Assembly: GCF_043197795.1 (NCBI RefSeq)
Contig: NZ_JBICTU010000001.1
Span: 62,001-126,000 of the forward strand
From: Sphaerisporangium sp040649355
GTDB taxonomy: Bacteria > Actinomycetota > Actinomycetes > Streptosporangiales > Streptosporangiaceae
Length of the DNA: 64,000 nt
Direction of reading: 5' to 3'
Below the pieces are notes generated by a model. The model had not been told where the DNA came from. It searched no databases and was given only the letters and a program-made list of their open reading frames with translations. The stretch's first letter is position 1, and each line of letters begins with the position of its first letter. Below are positions 55,341 through 63,535 of this stretch, piece after piece. The position numbers and the translations under genes are program-made.

Positions 55341-56371
55341 GTGTGGGCCTCCCTGCCGTTGGGAGGCCCACCTTGCGCGATCTCGCCCCGGGCCCATCGC
55401 GCCGAACCGCGTTCTGGGGATAACCCGATCGTCAGGCGACGCCTGCGCGGGCGGTTCTGGCGGAGACCATGTACGCGGCCGGCCCCAGGCGGAAAGGGTG
55501 GCCGGAGAAAAGGGGCGACCCCCGCCGGGGGGGGAGAGCGGGGGTCGCCAACCGGTCCGGCTCCGGGGGGGTAGAGCCGGTCCCGTTTTAGAAGAAAGCC
55601 TTCATCGTTGACCGAGGCCTGGCAAGGAAGCGGCAAAAGCTAACCCAAGCACGATCGCCTCTGTCATGTGGCCACCAACGTATGGTGCCCGATGAACTCA
55701 AGTTCCGTCGAGGAGCAATCTCTGTTTTTCACTAGTTTTTTTTCGCCGTAGCGGAGCGGCTACTGGAAGTGTGCGAAAAACGGCCATGGGAGTCCGATCA
55801 CACTCGGTGATCGGGGTGGATTCACACGCTGATGTCAGGAAGATCGGCAACTGCGGCGCGACAAGGCTTTGCGGCTTACCTGGGAAGCCGTCCGCGCCGG
55901 GGTCAGAGCACTCCACAACTCAGTAAAGGTCTTGCTCCGGGGGGTTCCCATCAGGCCGGATCGGACGTAGAAAGGTGGCACGGACCTAGTGTCCGAGTAC
56001 GGCCGCCGGGCACCCACGCGCGACCAGCCGCGGGAGGCGCGTCGAGACGGGCTTGACCCGCTCAGACGATTTGAGGTGCACGCTTGGTAACCCGGCGTGG
56101 CGTACTGGCGACGGCGTCCCAGACCAGGGACGCCGTTCGCTTGTGTACAAAGGTTTTCGCGTTCCCTCGCCAGCAACGCAAGATTTGGCTTCCTCGCACC
56201 GTTCCGGCGAAGATGTTTCCGCGCACACGCCCCAGACCCCAAGAACATCCTGCGCTTGCGCATGCGGGTTTCGGCGAACCCGGCCACGCGCCGACCACGC
56301 CAAGGCCAGGACCGAAATCGCCGGCCCACAGGACGGTCTCAGGCAGGCGCGGCCCCGGAGGGCGTGCCGGG
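55341..56371. other. About 1-kb intergenic region with three hairpins, no gene seen
   Basis: Between the Fic gene (upstream on minus strand) and the tad operon no convincing gene is found. A perfect 12-bp hairpin (55514-55525 with 55538-55549) is followed by a 7-bp hairpin (55557-55563 with 55574-55580) and then CCCGTTTTA. This looks like a rho-independent terminator for a plus-strand transcript. Others are 55794-55801 with 55807-55814 and 56113-56120 with 56127-56134 (both perfect). AT-rich patches at 55715-55750 could be promoters. A noncoding RNA is possible. Confidence 0.5.
55514..55585 (+). terminator. Double hairpin with T run on the plus strand
   Basis: Hairpin one pairs GGCGACCCCCGC with GCGGGGGTCGCC; hairpin two pairs CCGGCTC with GAGCCGG and is followed by CCCGTTTT. 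There is no plus-strand gene upstream for 15 kb except in antisense, so the transcript it would end is unknown. It may block antisense transcription of the tad operon or end an unannotated RNA. Confidence 0.6.
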
Positions 56372-57343
56372 TCAGCCTCGCTGGAGCGCTTCGCAGATGG
56401 CGGTGGACTCGCGAGCGCCCAGCTCCACAGCCGTTGCGCAGTGCCGTACCCAGCCCGCGACGCCCTCAGAGGTCCCCTTCAGGTACCCCCGAAGGCCCTC
56501 CCTGTAAGCCTCTCCCGAATCGGCGTGACCGACCTCGACGGCCACCAGGGACTTGGGGTCCAGGCCGAACTCGACGAGCGTGAGCCGCTCGGCCGCCCTC
56601 GCCACCAGGCCGTCGGCGGTCCCGAACGGGCGGAGCACCACCAGCTCGGCGTGGACGATGGCGGCGAGCACCAGCGCGGGAGCCTTCGTGGGGGTCGTGA
56701 GGAGCGCCACGAGCGAGGCCATCCGGGCCGCGGCGACCTCCGCCGCGGGCGCCGGCCCGAGGCCGAGCAGGTCGGACGTCGCGGGGCCTGTGCGGGGCCG
56801 CCCCAGCGGTTCTTCGCCGTCGGCGGGACCGGCGTACCCCCCCTCGCCACCTGACCCGGCGAACCCACCGCCGACATCAGACCCGAGGAACCCACCGCCC
56901 ACATCACGCCCGGTGAACCCATGGCAGGCATCGATCCCGGTAAGCCCAGGGCCCGCACCCGGTTCTCCGGGCCGTCCCGCGGCACCAGGCCCGGAAGGCT
57001 CCCGGTAGAAGTCCGCGGCGGCCACGGCGTGCAGGCGTGCCAGCACCTGCCGCGGGGCCGTACGCCAGGTCTTGGACAGCCTCCCCACCTCGGAGGACGC
57101 CCGAAGGGCCCCCTGGGCGACGGGCGACCCGGCCATGCCGGACCGCAGTGACTCCAGCGGGATGTCGGCGCCCTCCAGGGCCGCCGAGGCCCGCGCGCCG
57201 CGAAGGGCCGACTCGGCCGACACCTCCGGCCCGCGCCGGCGCAGCACGCGGTGCCCGTAGAGTCGGTCGACGGCCGTACGGGCCTCCTGTACGGCCTCGG
57301 GGACGCCAGGAAGCCGGGCGATGACAGCCAGAGGGTCGCTCAC
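56372..57343 (-). CDS. Fic/DOC-fold protein with degenerate active site and Gly-rich insert
   Basis: A 323-residue protein with the Fic fold (GARASAALEGADIPLESL inhibitory-type helix, then the core). The core motif HPFxxGNGRxAR is LRPFGTADGLVARA here, near residue 242. The catalytic His is Arg and the nucleotide-binding GNGR is lost, so AMP transfer is unlikely. Residues about 125-180 are a Gly/Asp/Phe-rich insert with GFTGRDVGGGFLGSDVGGGF repeats. In actinobacteria such proteins sit next to acs. The GTG start is eight bases after TAAGGT (minus strand), again leaderless-like. Confidence 0.8.
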   Translation of the reverse strand: MSDPLAVIARLPGVPEAVQEARTAVDRLYGHRVLRRRGPEVSAESALRGARASAALEGADIPLESLRSGMAGSPVAQGALRASSEVGRLSKTWRTAPRQVLARLHAVAAADFYREPSGPGAAGRPGEPGAGPGLTGIDACHGFTGRDVGGGFLGSDVGGGFAGSGGEGGYAGPADGEEPLGRPRTGPATSDLLGLGPAPAAEVAAARMASLVALLTTPTKAPALVLAAIVHAELVVLRPFGTADGLVARAAERLTLVEFGLDPKSLVAVEVGHADSGEAYREGLRGYLKGTSEGVAGWVRHCATAVELGARESTAICEALQRG

Positions 57344-57750
57344 GCCTCCCGACCTTACCCGCGAGTACAGTCTGTCCCGACGGCAGTGCAGGTCAACAAG
57401 GGGTCAAGGGAAGTCCAGGGGAGTGTGAGCAAAGTCGCACTCGGTTCAGAAGCGGGCCCGCGCGGAGTCAAGACGACGGCGCCCGGCGAATGCGGTGAAC
57501 CGTTCGGCGCGCGGTTCGGACCGTTCAACGAGGTCCACGGAAACCCGCTCCGGCTCCTGTCACATTTATTGTTAGATATCATTCCCGCACCGAATGCGTC
57601 GTTTTTGTGACTGTCTGTAAAGTCGGTTGTGAACCACGTCAGACATGATCACCGAACGGCACGGCCGGTCCCACCTCTTGTCCCCGCCACCCCCAGCCTG
57701 GTGAAGTGGGACCCAGCCCGATCGAGCCAGGCCATGTGAAGGAGTACGTT
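57344..57750 (+). promoter_or_regulatory. acs upstream region with AT-rich promoter zone and TGTGA half-sites
   Basis: The 400-bp divergent spacer has an AT-rich stretch at 57562-57590 (TTTATTGTTAGATATCATT). TGTGA-N6-TCAGA at 57628-57643 is one base from the CRP consensus TGTGA-N6-TCACA, and another TGTGA lies at 57606. This fits control of acetate activation by a CRP-like regulator, which is inference. The ribosome site AAGGAG (57739-57744) decides the GTG start of acs. Confidence 0.45.
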
Positions 57751-59727
57751 GTGGCCCCGGAAACCCCTGGTCGCGAGACCCAGGAGACGCTGTCGAACCT
57801 GCTGCAAGAGACCCGGAGCTTCGCGCCCCCGGCAGACCTAGCGGCTTCCGCGAACGTCACGGCCGACGCCTACGACGAGGCGGCGGACGATCGTCTCGGC
57901 TTCTGGGAAAAGGCGGCCGACCGGCTGAGCTGGGGGCAGCGCTGGGAGACCACTCTGGAGTGGAATCCCCCATTCGCCAAGTGGTTCCTGGGCGGCACGC
58001 TCAACGTCGCCTACAACTGCGTCGACCGTCACGTCGAGGCCGGGCGCGGCGACAAGGTGGCGTACTACTGGGAGGGCGAGCCGGACGGCGACAACCGCAC
58101 GCTCACTTACTCCGACCTCCTGCGCGAGGTCAGCAAGGCCGCCAACGCCCTGACCGAGCTGGGCGTGGGCAAGGGCGACCGGGTCGCGATCTACATGCCG
58201 ATGATCCCCGAGCTGCCGATCGCCATGCTCGCGTGCGCCCGCGTCGGCGCGATCCACTCGGTGGTCTTCGGCGGGTTCTCCGCCAGCGCGCTCAGCGGAC
58301 GCATCAAGGACGCCGACGCCAAGCTCGTCATCACCGCCGACGGCGGCTACCGGAGGGGCGCGCCGAGCGCGCTCAAGCCGACCGTGGACGAGGCCGTCGC
58401 CGAGTGCCCGGGCATCGAGCACGTGCTCGTCGTCCGCAGGACCGGCCAGGACGTCGCGCGTACGGAGAAGGACATCTGGTGGCACGAGCTGGTCGACCGG
58501 CAGAGCGAGCGGCACGAGCCCGTGCAGCACGACGCCGAGGATCCCCTCTACATCCTCTACACCAGCGGCACGACCGGTAACCCGAAGGGAATCCTGCACA
58601 CCACCGGCGGCTACCTCACGCAGGTCGCCTGGACGCACCACGCGGTCTTCGACCTCAAGCCGGAGTCCGACGTCTACTGGTGCACCGCCGACATCGGCTG
58701 GGTCACCGGCCACTCCTACATCGTGTACGGCCCGCTCGCCAACGGGGCGACCAGCGTCATCTACGAGGGCACGCCCGACACCCCCCACCGGGGGCGCTTC
58801 TGGGAGATCGTGCAGAAGTACGGCGTGACGATCCTCTACACCGCCCCCACCGCGATCCGCACGTTCATGAAGTGGGGCGACGACATCCCCGCGAAGTACG
58901 ACATGTCGACGCTGCGCGTCCTCGGGTCCGTCGGGGAGCCGATCAACCCCGAGGCGTACGTCTGGTACCGCGAGCACATCGGCGGGAACCGCAGCCCGGT
59001 CGTGGACACGTGGTGGCAGACCGAGACGGGCGCCATCATGATCAGCCCCCTGCCGGGCGTGACCTCAGGCAAGCCCGGCGCGGCGATGCGCCCGCTGCCC
59101 GGCATCGTGGCCGACGTGGTCGACGACGAGGCCAGGTCCGTGCCCGACGGCGGCGGCGGGTTCCTGGTGGTCCGCGAGCCGTGGCCGTCGATGCTCCGCG
59201 GCATCTGGGGCGACGACAAGCGCTACGCCGACACCTACTGGTCGCGCTTCGAGGGGATGTACTTCCCCGGAGACGGCGCCAAGCGCGACCAGGACGGCGA
59301 CCTGTGGCTGCTCGGCCGGGTCGACGACGTCATGCTCGTGTCCGGTCACAACATCTCGACCACCGAGGTGGAGTCGGCGCTGGTGTCCCACCCGAAGGTC
59401 GCCGAAGCGGCGGTCGTGGGCGCCACCGACCCGATCACCGGTCAGGCCATCGTGGCGTTCGTCATCCTGCGCGGCGGCGCCGAGGAGGGCGAGAACATCG
59501 CCAAGGAGCTGCGCGACCACGTGGCCAAGGCGCTCGGCCCGATCGCCAAGCCGCGTCAGATCCTGGTGGTGCCCGAGCTTCCGAAGACCCGTTCCGGCAA
59601 GATCATGCGCCGTCTGCTCCGCGACGTGGCCGAGAACCGCAGCATCGGCGACGTCACCACTCTGGCCGACAGCTCTGTGATGAACCTGATCTCCGAGAAG
59701 CTGCCCTCGGCCTCGACCGAGGACTGA
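57751..59727 (+). CDS. acsA: Acetyl-CoA synthetase
   Basis: A 658-residue AMP-forming enzyme that converts acetate, ATP and CoA to acetyl-CoA. The ATP motif is YTSGTTGNPKGILHTTGG near residue 275, the WWQTETGAIMIS acyl-binding region is near residue 425, and the hinge LLGRVDDVMLVSGHNIST near residue 530. The C-terminal PKTRSGKIMRRLLR carries the Lys that is acetylated in homologues. AcuC, the known deacetylase of this site in Bacillus, is encoded at the left edge of the window. GTG start is set by AAGGAG six bases before it. Confidence 0.97.
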   Translation: MAPETPGRETQETLSNLLQETRSFAPPADLAASANVTADAYDEAADDRLGFWEKAADRLSWGQRWETTLEWNPPFAKWFLGGTLNVAYNCVDRHVEAGRGDKVAYYWEGEPDGDNRTLTYSDLLREVSKAANALTELGVGKGDRVAIYMPMIPELPIAMLACARVGAIHSVVFGGFSASALSGRIKDADAKLVITADGGYRRGAPSALKPTVDEAVAECPGIEHVLVVRRTGQDVARTEKDIWWHELVDRQSERHEPVQHDAEDPLYILYTSGTTGNPKGILHTTGGYLTQVAWTHHAVFDLKPESDVYWCTADIGWVTGHSYIVYGPLANGATSVIYEGTPDTPHRGRFWEIVQKYGVTILYTAPTAIRTFMKWGDDIPAKYDMSTLRVLGSVGEPINPEAYVWYREHIGGNRSPVVDTWWQTETGAIMISPLPGVTSGKPGAAMRPLPGIVADVVDDEARSVPDGGGGFLVVREPWPSMLRGIWGDDKRYADTYWSRFEGMYFPGDGAKRDQDGDLWLLGRVDDVMLVSGHNISTTEVESALVSHPKVAEAAVVGATDPITGQAIVAFVILRGGAEEGENIAKELRDHVAKALGPIAKPRQILVVPELPKTRSGKIMRRLLRDVAENRSIGDVTTLADSSVMNLISEKLPSASTED

Positions 59728-59768
59728 CGCCTGAGAGGCCCCCGGCCTCGCCGTACGGCGGTACGGGA

Positions 59769-59804
59769 GGAAGGCGCGGACCCGGCTGCGGGTCCGCGCC
59801 TTCC
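59769..59804 (+). terminator. Terminator of acsA
   Basis: A perfect 16-bp stem (59769-59784 with 59789-59804, loop GCTG), 40 bp after the stop codon. Confidence 0.9.
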
Positions 59805-60221
59805 GCGCGTCCTGGACGAAACCGCTCGTGCGACCCGGCAGGGCCGTACCGCGATCACGTTCAGTAGTCTGGGGATGGTCGTGCCTAGATGTCCGGTTGG
59901 TTCTGCCGTCCGACCCGATCCGACCGATCCGACGGGATCTGACGGATCCGACGGATCTTCGGTGATCGTGATAGCCGGCCTCACGATCGGGAAGTACCCG
60001 GGCATATTAGGTGGCGCGTGGTTGTCCGTACGGCCGGGTCTGGCCAGACTGTCGGAGGAGTGGGGCCGCCGTGCCTGCGGGGAGCGCGCATCACGAGCCC
60101 GATCGCCGTGGCGATCTCGCCTCATGTGCGCGTCCGAACCCGCGGACCGGACGGCGAGGCGCGACGATAAGCACCATCGCACAAGATGAATGTGTCCGGA
60201 ATTTCCGTTAGGAGAGCACAC
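59805..60221. other. 417-bp spacer with GATCCGAC repeats and an inverted repeat
   Basis: Short tandem GATCCGAC/GACGGATC units cover 59915-59960. GATCGTGA (59964-59971) and TCACGATC (59981-59988) form a perfect inverted repeat with a 9-base spacer. They lie upstream of the Holin-X gene and may be operator elements. No gene is supported; the small frames here have no family-like sequence. Confidence 0.5.
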
Positions 60222-60758
60222 ATGGCCGCTCCTCCCGAGGAGGAATCGCTCGGCGCCCTCGTCGCCCAGGCGAGCCACCACATATCCACCCTGGTCCGCT
60301 CGGAGATCGAGCTGGCGAAGGCCGAGCTGAAGTTCGACGCGAAACGGGTAGGCACGGCGGCCGGGCTCTTCGGCGTGGCCGCGTTCATGCTGCACCTGTG
60401 CCTGATCCTCGCGTCGTTCGCGATCGCCTACGGGCTCGTGCAGCTCGGCATGATGCGGTGGCTGGCGTTCACCATCGTGACCGCGTTCTACCTGATCGTG
60501 GCCCTGCTGCTGGCCTTCGTCGGCTACCGGAGGCTCAAGGGCCTCGCCGGGATGAAGCGCACCACCCGGAGCCTGAAGAACCTCAAGAACGGCGGCACGC
60601 ACGACGACGAGCTCGACGCCCTGGTGGGCACGGGCCCCACGCGCGTACCCGAGCCCTACCGTGGCCCCACGGCGGGGCAGGTCGGCCACCACCGCGTGCC
60701 CGTGACCGACGAGACCGACTCCCTCCCCGACCCCGGGCATACGAGCCCCCGGCCGTGA
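60222..60758 (+). CDS. Actinobacterial Holin-X-type membrane protein
   Basis: A 178-residue protein with an amphipathic N-terminus (LGALVAQASHHISTLVRSEIELAKAELK), two membrane helices (GLFGVAAFMLHLCLILASFAIAY and WLAFTIVTAFYLIVALLLAFVGY, quoted in parts) and a basic/acidic C-terminal tail. The DUF1469/Holin-X family is membrane-associated and its name does not imply phage lysis. The ATG follows AGGAG. Its stop overlaps the GTG of the following hydrolase gene by four bases. The same neighbour pair occurs in mycobacteria. Confidence 0.85.
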   Translation: MAAPPEEESLGALVAQASHHISTLVRSEIELAKAELKFDAKRVGTAAGLFGVAAFMLHLCLILASFAIAYGLVQLGMMRWLAFTIVTAFYLIVALLLAFVGYRRLKGLAGMKRTTRSLKNLKNGGTHDDELDALVGTGPTRVPEPYRGPTAGQVGHHRVPVTDETDSLPDPGHTSPRP

Positions 60759-61693
60759 GCTACGCCATGAGCACGCGTCCCGACGAGTCGCTGGCCCGGA
60801 TACCCGGGCCCTGGACCCATCGCTCCGTCCACGCGGGGAACGGGATGTTCCACATCGCGGAGGCCGGTGAAGGGCCCATGGTGCTGCTGCTGCACGGCTT
60901 CCCGCAGTTCTGGTGGACCTGGCGCCGCCAGCTCGTGTCCCTGCCGGAGGCGGGGTACCGGGCCGTCGCGGTGGACCTGCGCGGGTACGGGGCGAGCGAC
61001 AAGCCTCCCCGGGGGTACGACCTGCCCGCGCTGGCGGGCAACATCTCCGGGTTGATCCGCGCGCTCGGCGAGACGTGCGCGGTCGTGGTCGGCCACGACT
61101 GGGGCGGCCTGGTCGCGTGGACGATGGGGGCGACGGACCCCAAGGCGGTGCGCCGCCTGGTCACCGTCTCGGCCCCGCATCCCCTGCGGCTGCGCCAGGC
61201 CATGCTGACCCAGCCCTTCGGGCAGCTCAAGGCCAGCGGTCACCTCTTCGGCTCCCAGCTTCCGTGGCTCCCCGAGCGGTGGCTGACCAAGGACAACGCC
61301 TCGCGCGTCGGGCAGTTGCTGGACGCCTGGTCGGGGCCCGAGTGGCCCGAGGAGGACGTCGCCGGCACGTACCGGGACGTGTTCCGCATCCCCACGGTCG
61401 CCCACTGCGCGCTGGAGTACCACCGCTGGTTCGTACGCTCGCAGCTCCGGCCGGACGGCATGCGCTACCGCAGGCTCATGCGCACCGAGATCGAGATGCC
61501 GACGCTGCAGATGCACGGCTCGCTCGACCCCTGCACGCTGCCGCGTACGGCCCAGGGCTCCAGCAGGTACGTCGCCGCGCCGTACCGCTGGCGGCTCATC
61601 GAGGGCGCCGGGCACTTCCCGCACGAGGAGCGCCCCGAGCAGTTCGACGCGGAGCTGCTGGGCTGGCTCGGCGACCCCGAGCCCGACCGGTGA
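60755..61693 (+). CDS. Epoxide hydrolase-like alpha/beta hydrolase (EphE type)
   Basis: A 312-residue enzyme. The oxyanion motif is LLLHGFPQFWWTWRRQL near residue 45, the nucleophile Asp is in VVVGHDWGGLVAW near residue 118, the acid in MHGSLDPCTLP near residue 253 and the His in IEGAGHFPHEERPE near residue 290. An Asp nucleophile is the mark of epoxide hydrolases. The start GTG at 60755 overlaps the previous stop; an ATG at 60767 is the alternative. Substrate unknown. Confidence 0.9.
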   Translation: MSYAMSTRPDESLARIPGPWTHRSVHAGNGMFHIAEAGEGPMVLLLHGFPQFWWTWRRQLVSLPEAGYRAVAVDLRGYGASDKPPRGYDLPALAGNISGLIRALGETCAVVVGHDWGGLVAWTMGATDPKAVRRLVTVSAPHPLRLRQAMLTQPFGQLKASGHLFGSQLPWLPERWLTKDNASRVGQLLDAWSGPEWPEEDVAGTYRDVFRIPTVAHCALEYHRWFVRSQLRPDGMRYRRLMRTEIEMPTLQMHGSLDPCTLPRTAQGSSRYVAAPYRWRLIEGAGHFPHEERPEQFDAELLGWLGDPEPDR

Positions 61694-61736
61694 GGGCACC
61701 AGGCGGGCGGCTTCCAGAGGCCGGGACGGAGCGACG

Positions 61737-62237
61737 ATGAGCCAGGTGGGGCGAGACAGGGATCCCGCTGGACGGCCGCGTAACGCCCGTCCCAGGGACG
61801 CGCTGGGCCGTCCCCTGCCTAAGGGCGTGCCCGGTGTGGAGCGGGTCCCCGACGACTACGCGCCCGGCGCCGGCCAGGCCGTGGCCGACGCGGTCCGCTA
61901 CCTCGCCGAGGAACGGCCCTTCCATGCCCACGAGGTGCTGGAGGCTCGCTGGAAGACCGGACCGGCGGAGGAGCGCGAACTCTGGCAGGGACTGGCGCAG
62001 GTCTGTGTCGGGCTCACCCACATCCAGCGGGGGAACGCCCGGGGGGCCGCCACCCTGCTCAACCGTGGTGCCGACAATATCGCGCGATACGCGCCCGAAC
62101 CCCCGCGAGATCAGCCCTTCGACCTGGACGAGATGGCGCGCACCGCCCGCGACCTGGCCGAGCACCCGGCGTCCGATCCCGGCGCCGCGATCACCCGCGT
62201 GGCCGAGATCCTGAAGCTCCCCGGACGCGGCCATTGA
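61737..62237 (+). CDS. DUF309 domain protein
   Basis: A 166-residue protein with the DUF309 core (RPFHAHEVLEARWKTGPAEE, ELWQGLAQVCVGLTHIQRGN, AATLLNRGADNI). Members are helical and probably dimeric, and their biochemical role is unknown. The N-terminal 40 residues are basic and disordered. It lies 43 bp after the EphE-like gene in the same direction and has its own purine-rich ribosome site. The conserved His/Glu in the core could bind metal. Confidence 0.88.
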   Translation: MSQVGRDRDPAGRPRNARPRDALGRPLPKGVPGVERVPDDYAPGAGQAVADAVRYLAEERPFHAHEVLEARWKTGPAEERELWQGLAQVCVGLTHIQRGNARGAATLLNRGADNIARYAPEPPRDQPFDLDEMARTARDLAEHPASDPGAAITRVAEILKLPGRGH

Positions 62238-62283
62238 TCGAGCACCGACCTCGGCGCGTCACCGACCTGCTGACCGAGTACAG

Positions 62284-63474
62284 CTAGTCGCAGTCCTGGG
62301 TGTCGACGCGCGCGAGGGCGCCGCTGCCGTCGTCGGCGTCGGGCCGTACCTCCGCGGCGGTGAGCGCGTACCCGGTGTCCGGCTCGTCGGTCGCCGCGGC
62401 GAAGATCACCCCGTACACCTGGCCGCTGGGGGTGAGCAGGGGGCCGCCGGAGTTCCCGGCCTGCACCAGCCCGCGGATCGCGTAGACCTCGCGGGTGACG
62501 GTCTTGCGCGAGTAGATGTCGGACGCCTTGGCGTTCTGCTTGACGCGGATCCTGGCCGGCTTGGTGGTGAACCCCTTGCCCTTGGGGAAGCCCGCGATGA
62601 TCGCGTCGTCCTGGCTCTCGGCGGTGTAGTCGAACTTCAGCGGCGACACGTCCAGGTCGGGGACGTAGAGGATGGCGATGTCCCTGTCGGGGTTGTAGAG
62701 CACGACCTGGGCGTCATGCCCCACACGGTTCTCGTCGGTGACCCGCAGCTCCTGGGTGACCCCGGCGACGACGTGCGCGTTGGTCATGATGCGGTGGGGC
62801 GCGAAGACGAACCCGGTGCCCTCGATGCGCTTGCGGCACGCGGGCGCGGTGCCCTGGACCTTGACGATCGCGCGGCGGGCCTTCTGGAGCTGGGGCCCCT
62901 TGACCACGCTCGCGTCGGGCGGCGGGACGTCGACGAACTGGCCGCCGCCGATCGCGTTGAACACCTGCGGGAACTCCGAGGTGTCCACGAACTTCTTGAA
63001 GGAGAGCCGCCAGTCCTTGGCCTGCTCGGGCATCGCCGTGTCGACGGTCTGGAGCAGCAGCGAGCCGTTGGTCTGCTGCCGCAACCATGGAAAGGGGGCG
63101 ACGGAGAGCAGCGAGCCGATCAGCCACGCTATGACCAGCACGGACAGCGCGCTGGTGAAGGTGCCGCCGACCGCGTCGACCGTGCGGGCGGGCTCCCAGG
63201 TGACATGGCTGCGGACGACCGCGCCGATCGTGGAGGACGCGAACTGGCCGACGACCGCCGCCAGGAACACGATCACGATGGCGAGCAACGCCTGCTCCGT
63301 GGAGGCGCTGACGACCGCGTGCGCGATCGGCGGCGCGATCAGGACCCCGAGAAAACCTCCCCCGACGAAACCGAGGAAGCTGAAGGCCCCGATGATGAAC
63401 CCCTGCCGGTAGCCGGAAACGGCAAAGGCAATCACGAGAACAATCAGGATGAAGTCGAGGAGATCGCCGCTCAC
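62284..63474 (-). CDS. marP: Membrane-anchored serine protease, MarP type
   Basis: A 396-residue protein with a CvpA-like N-terminal domain of four membrane helices and an extracytoplasmic chymotrypsin-fold protease. Catalytic residues: His in IMTNAHVVAG near residue 235, Asp in NPDRDIAILYV near residue 264 and Ser in VQAGNSGGPLLT near residue 343. Cys in APACRKRI and the C-terminal TQDCD match the disulfide that locks MarP in its active state. MarP of M. tuberculosis protects cytoplasmic pH under acid stress by cleaving RipA. The GTG start is conventional for the group. The gene is convergent with DUF309. Confidence 0.93.
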   Translation of the reverse strand: MSGDLLDFILIVLVIAFAVSGYRQGFIIGAFSFLGFVGGGFLGVLIAPPIAHAVVSASTEQALLAIVIVFLAAVVGQFASSTIGAVVRSHVTWEPARTVDAVGGTFTSALSVLVIAWLIGSLLSVAPFPWLRQQTNGSLLLQTVDTAMPEQAKDWRLSFKKFVDTSEFPQVFNAIGGGQFVDVPPPDASVVKGPQLQKARRAIVKVQGTAPACRKRIEGTGFVFAPHRIMTNAHVVAGVTQELRVTDENRVGHDAQVVLYNPDRDIAILYVPDLDVSPLKFDYTAESQDDAIIAGFPKGKGFTTKPARIRVKQNAKASDIYSRKTVTREVYAIRGLVQAGNSGGPLLTPSGQVYGVIFAAATDEPDTGYALTAAEVRPDADDGSGALARVDTQDCD

Positions 63475-63535
63475 GCTTCAACGGTATCCAGCGCGGCCAC
63501 AAGCCGTGCACCCGTTGGCTCGATATCGTTGCCGC

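Noticed and set aside
59875..60189. 104-codon plus-strand frame before the Holin-X gene
   Set aside because: Mostly encoded by GATCCGAC repeats and an inverted repeat; no family-like sequence.
60222..60758. Prophage lysis gene because of the Holin-X name
   Set aside because: No phage genes are nearby and the neighbourhood (acs, ephE, marP) is conserved core chromosome.
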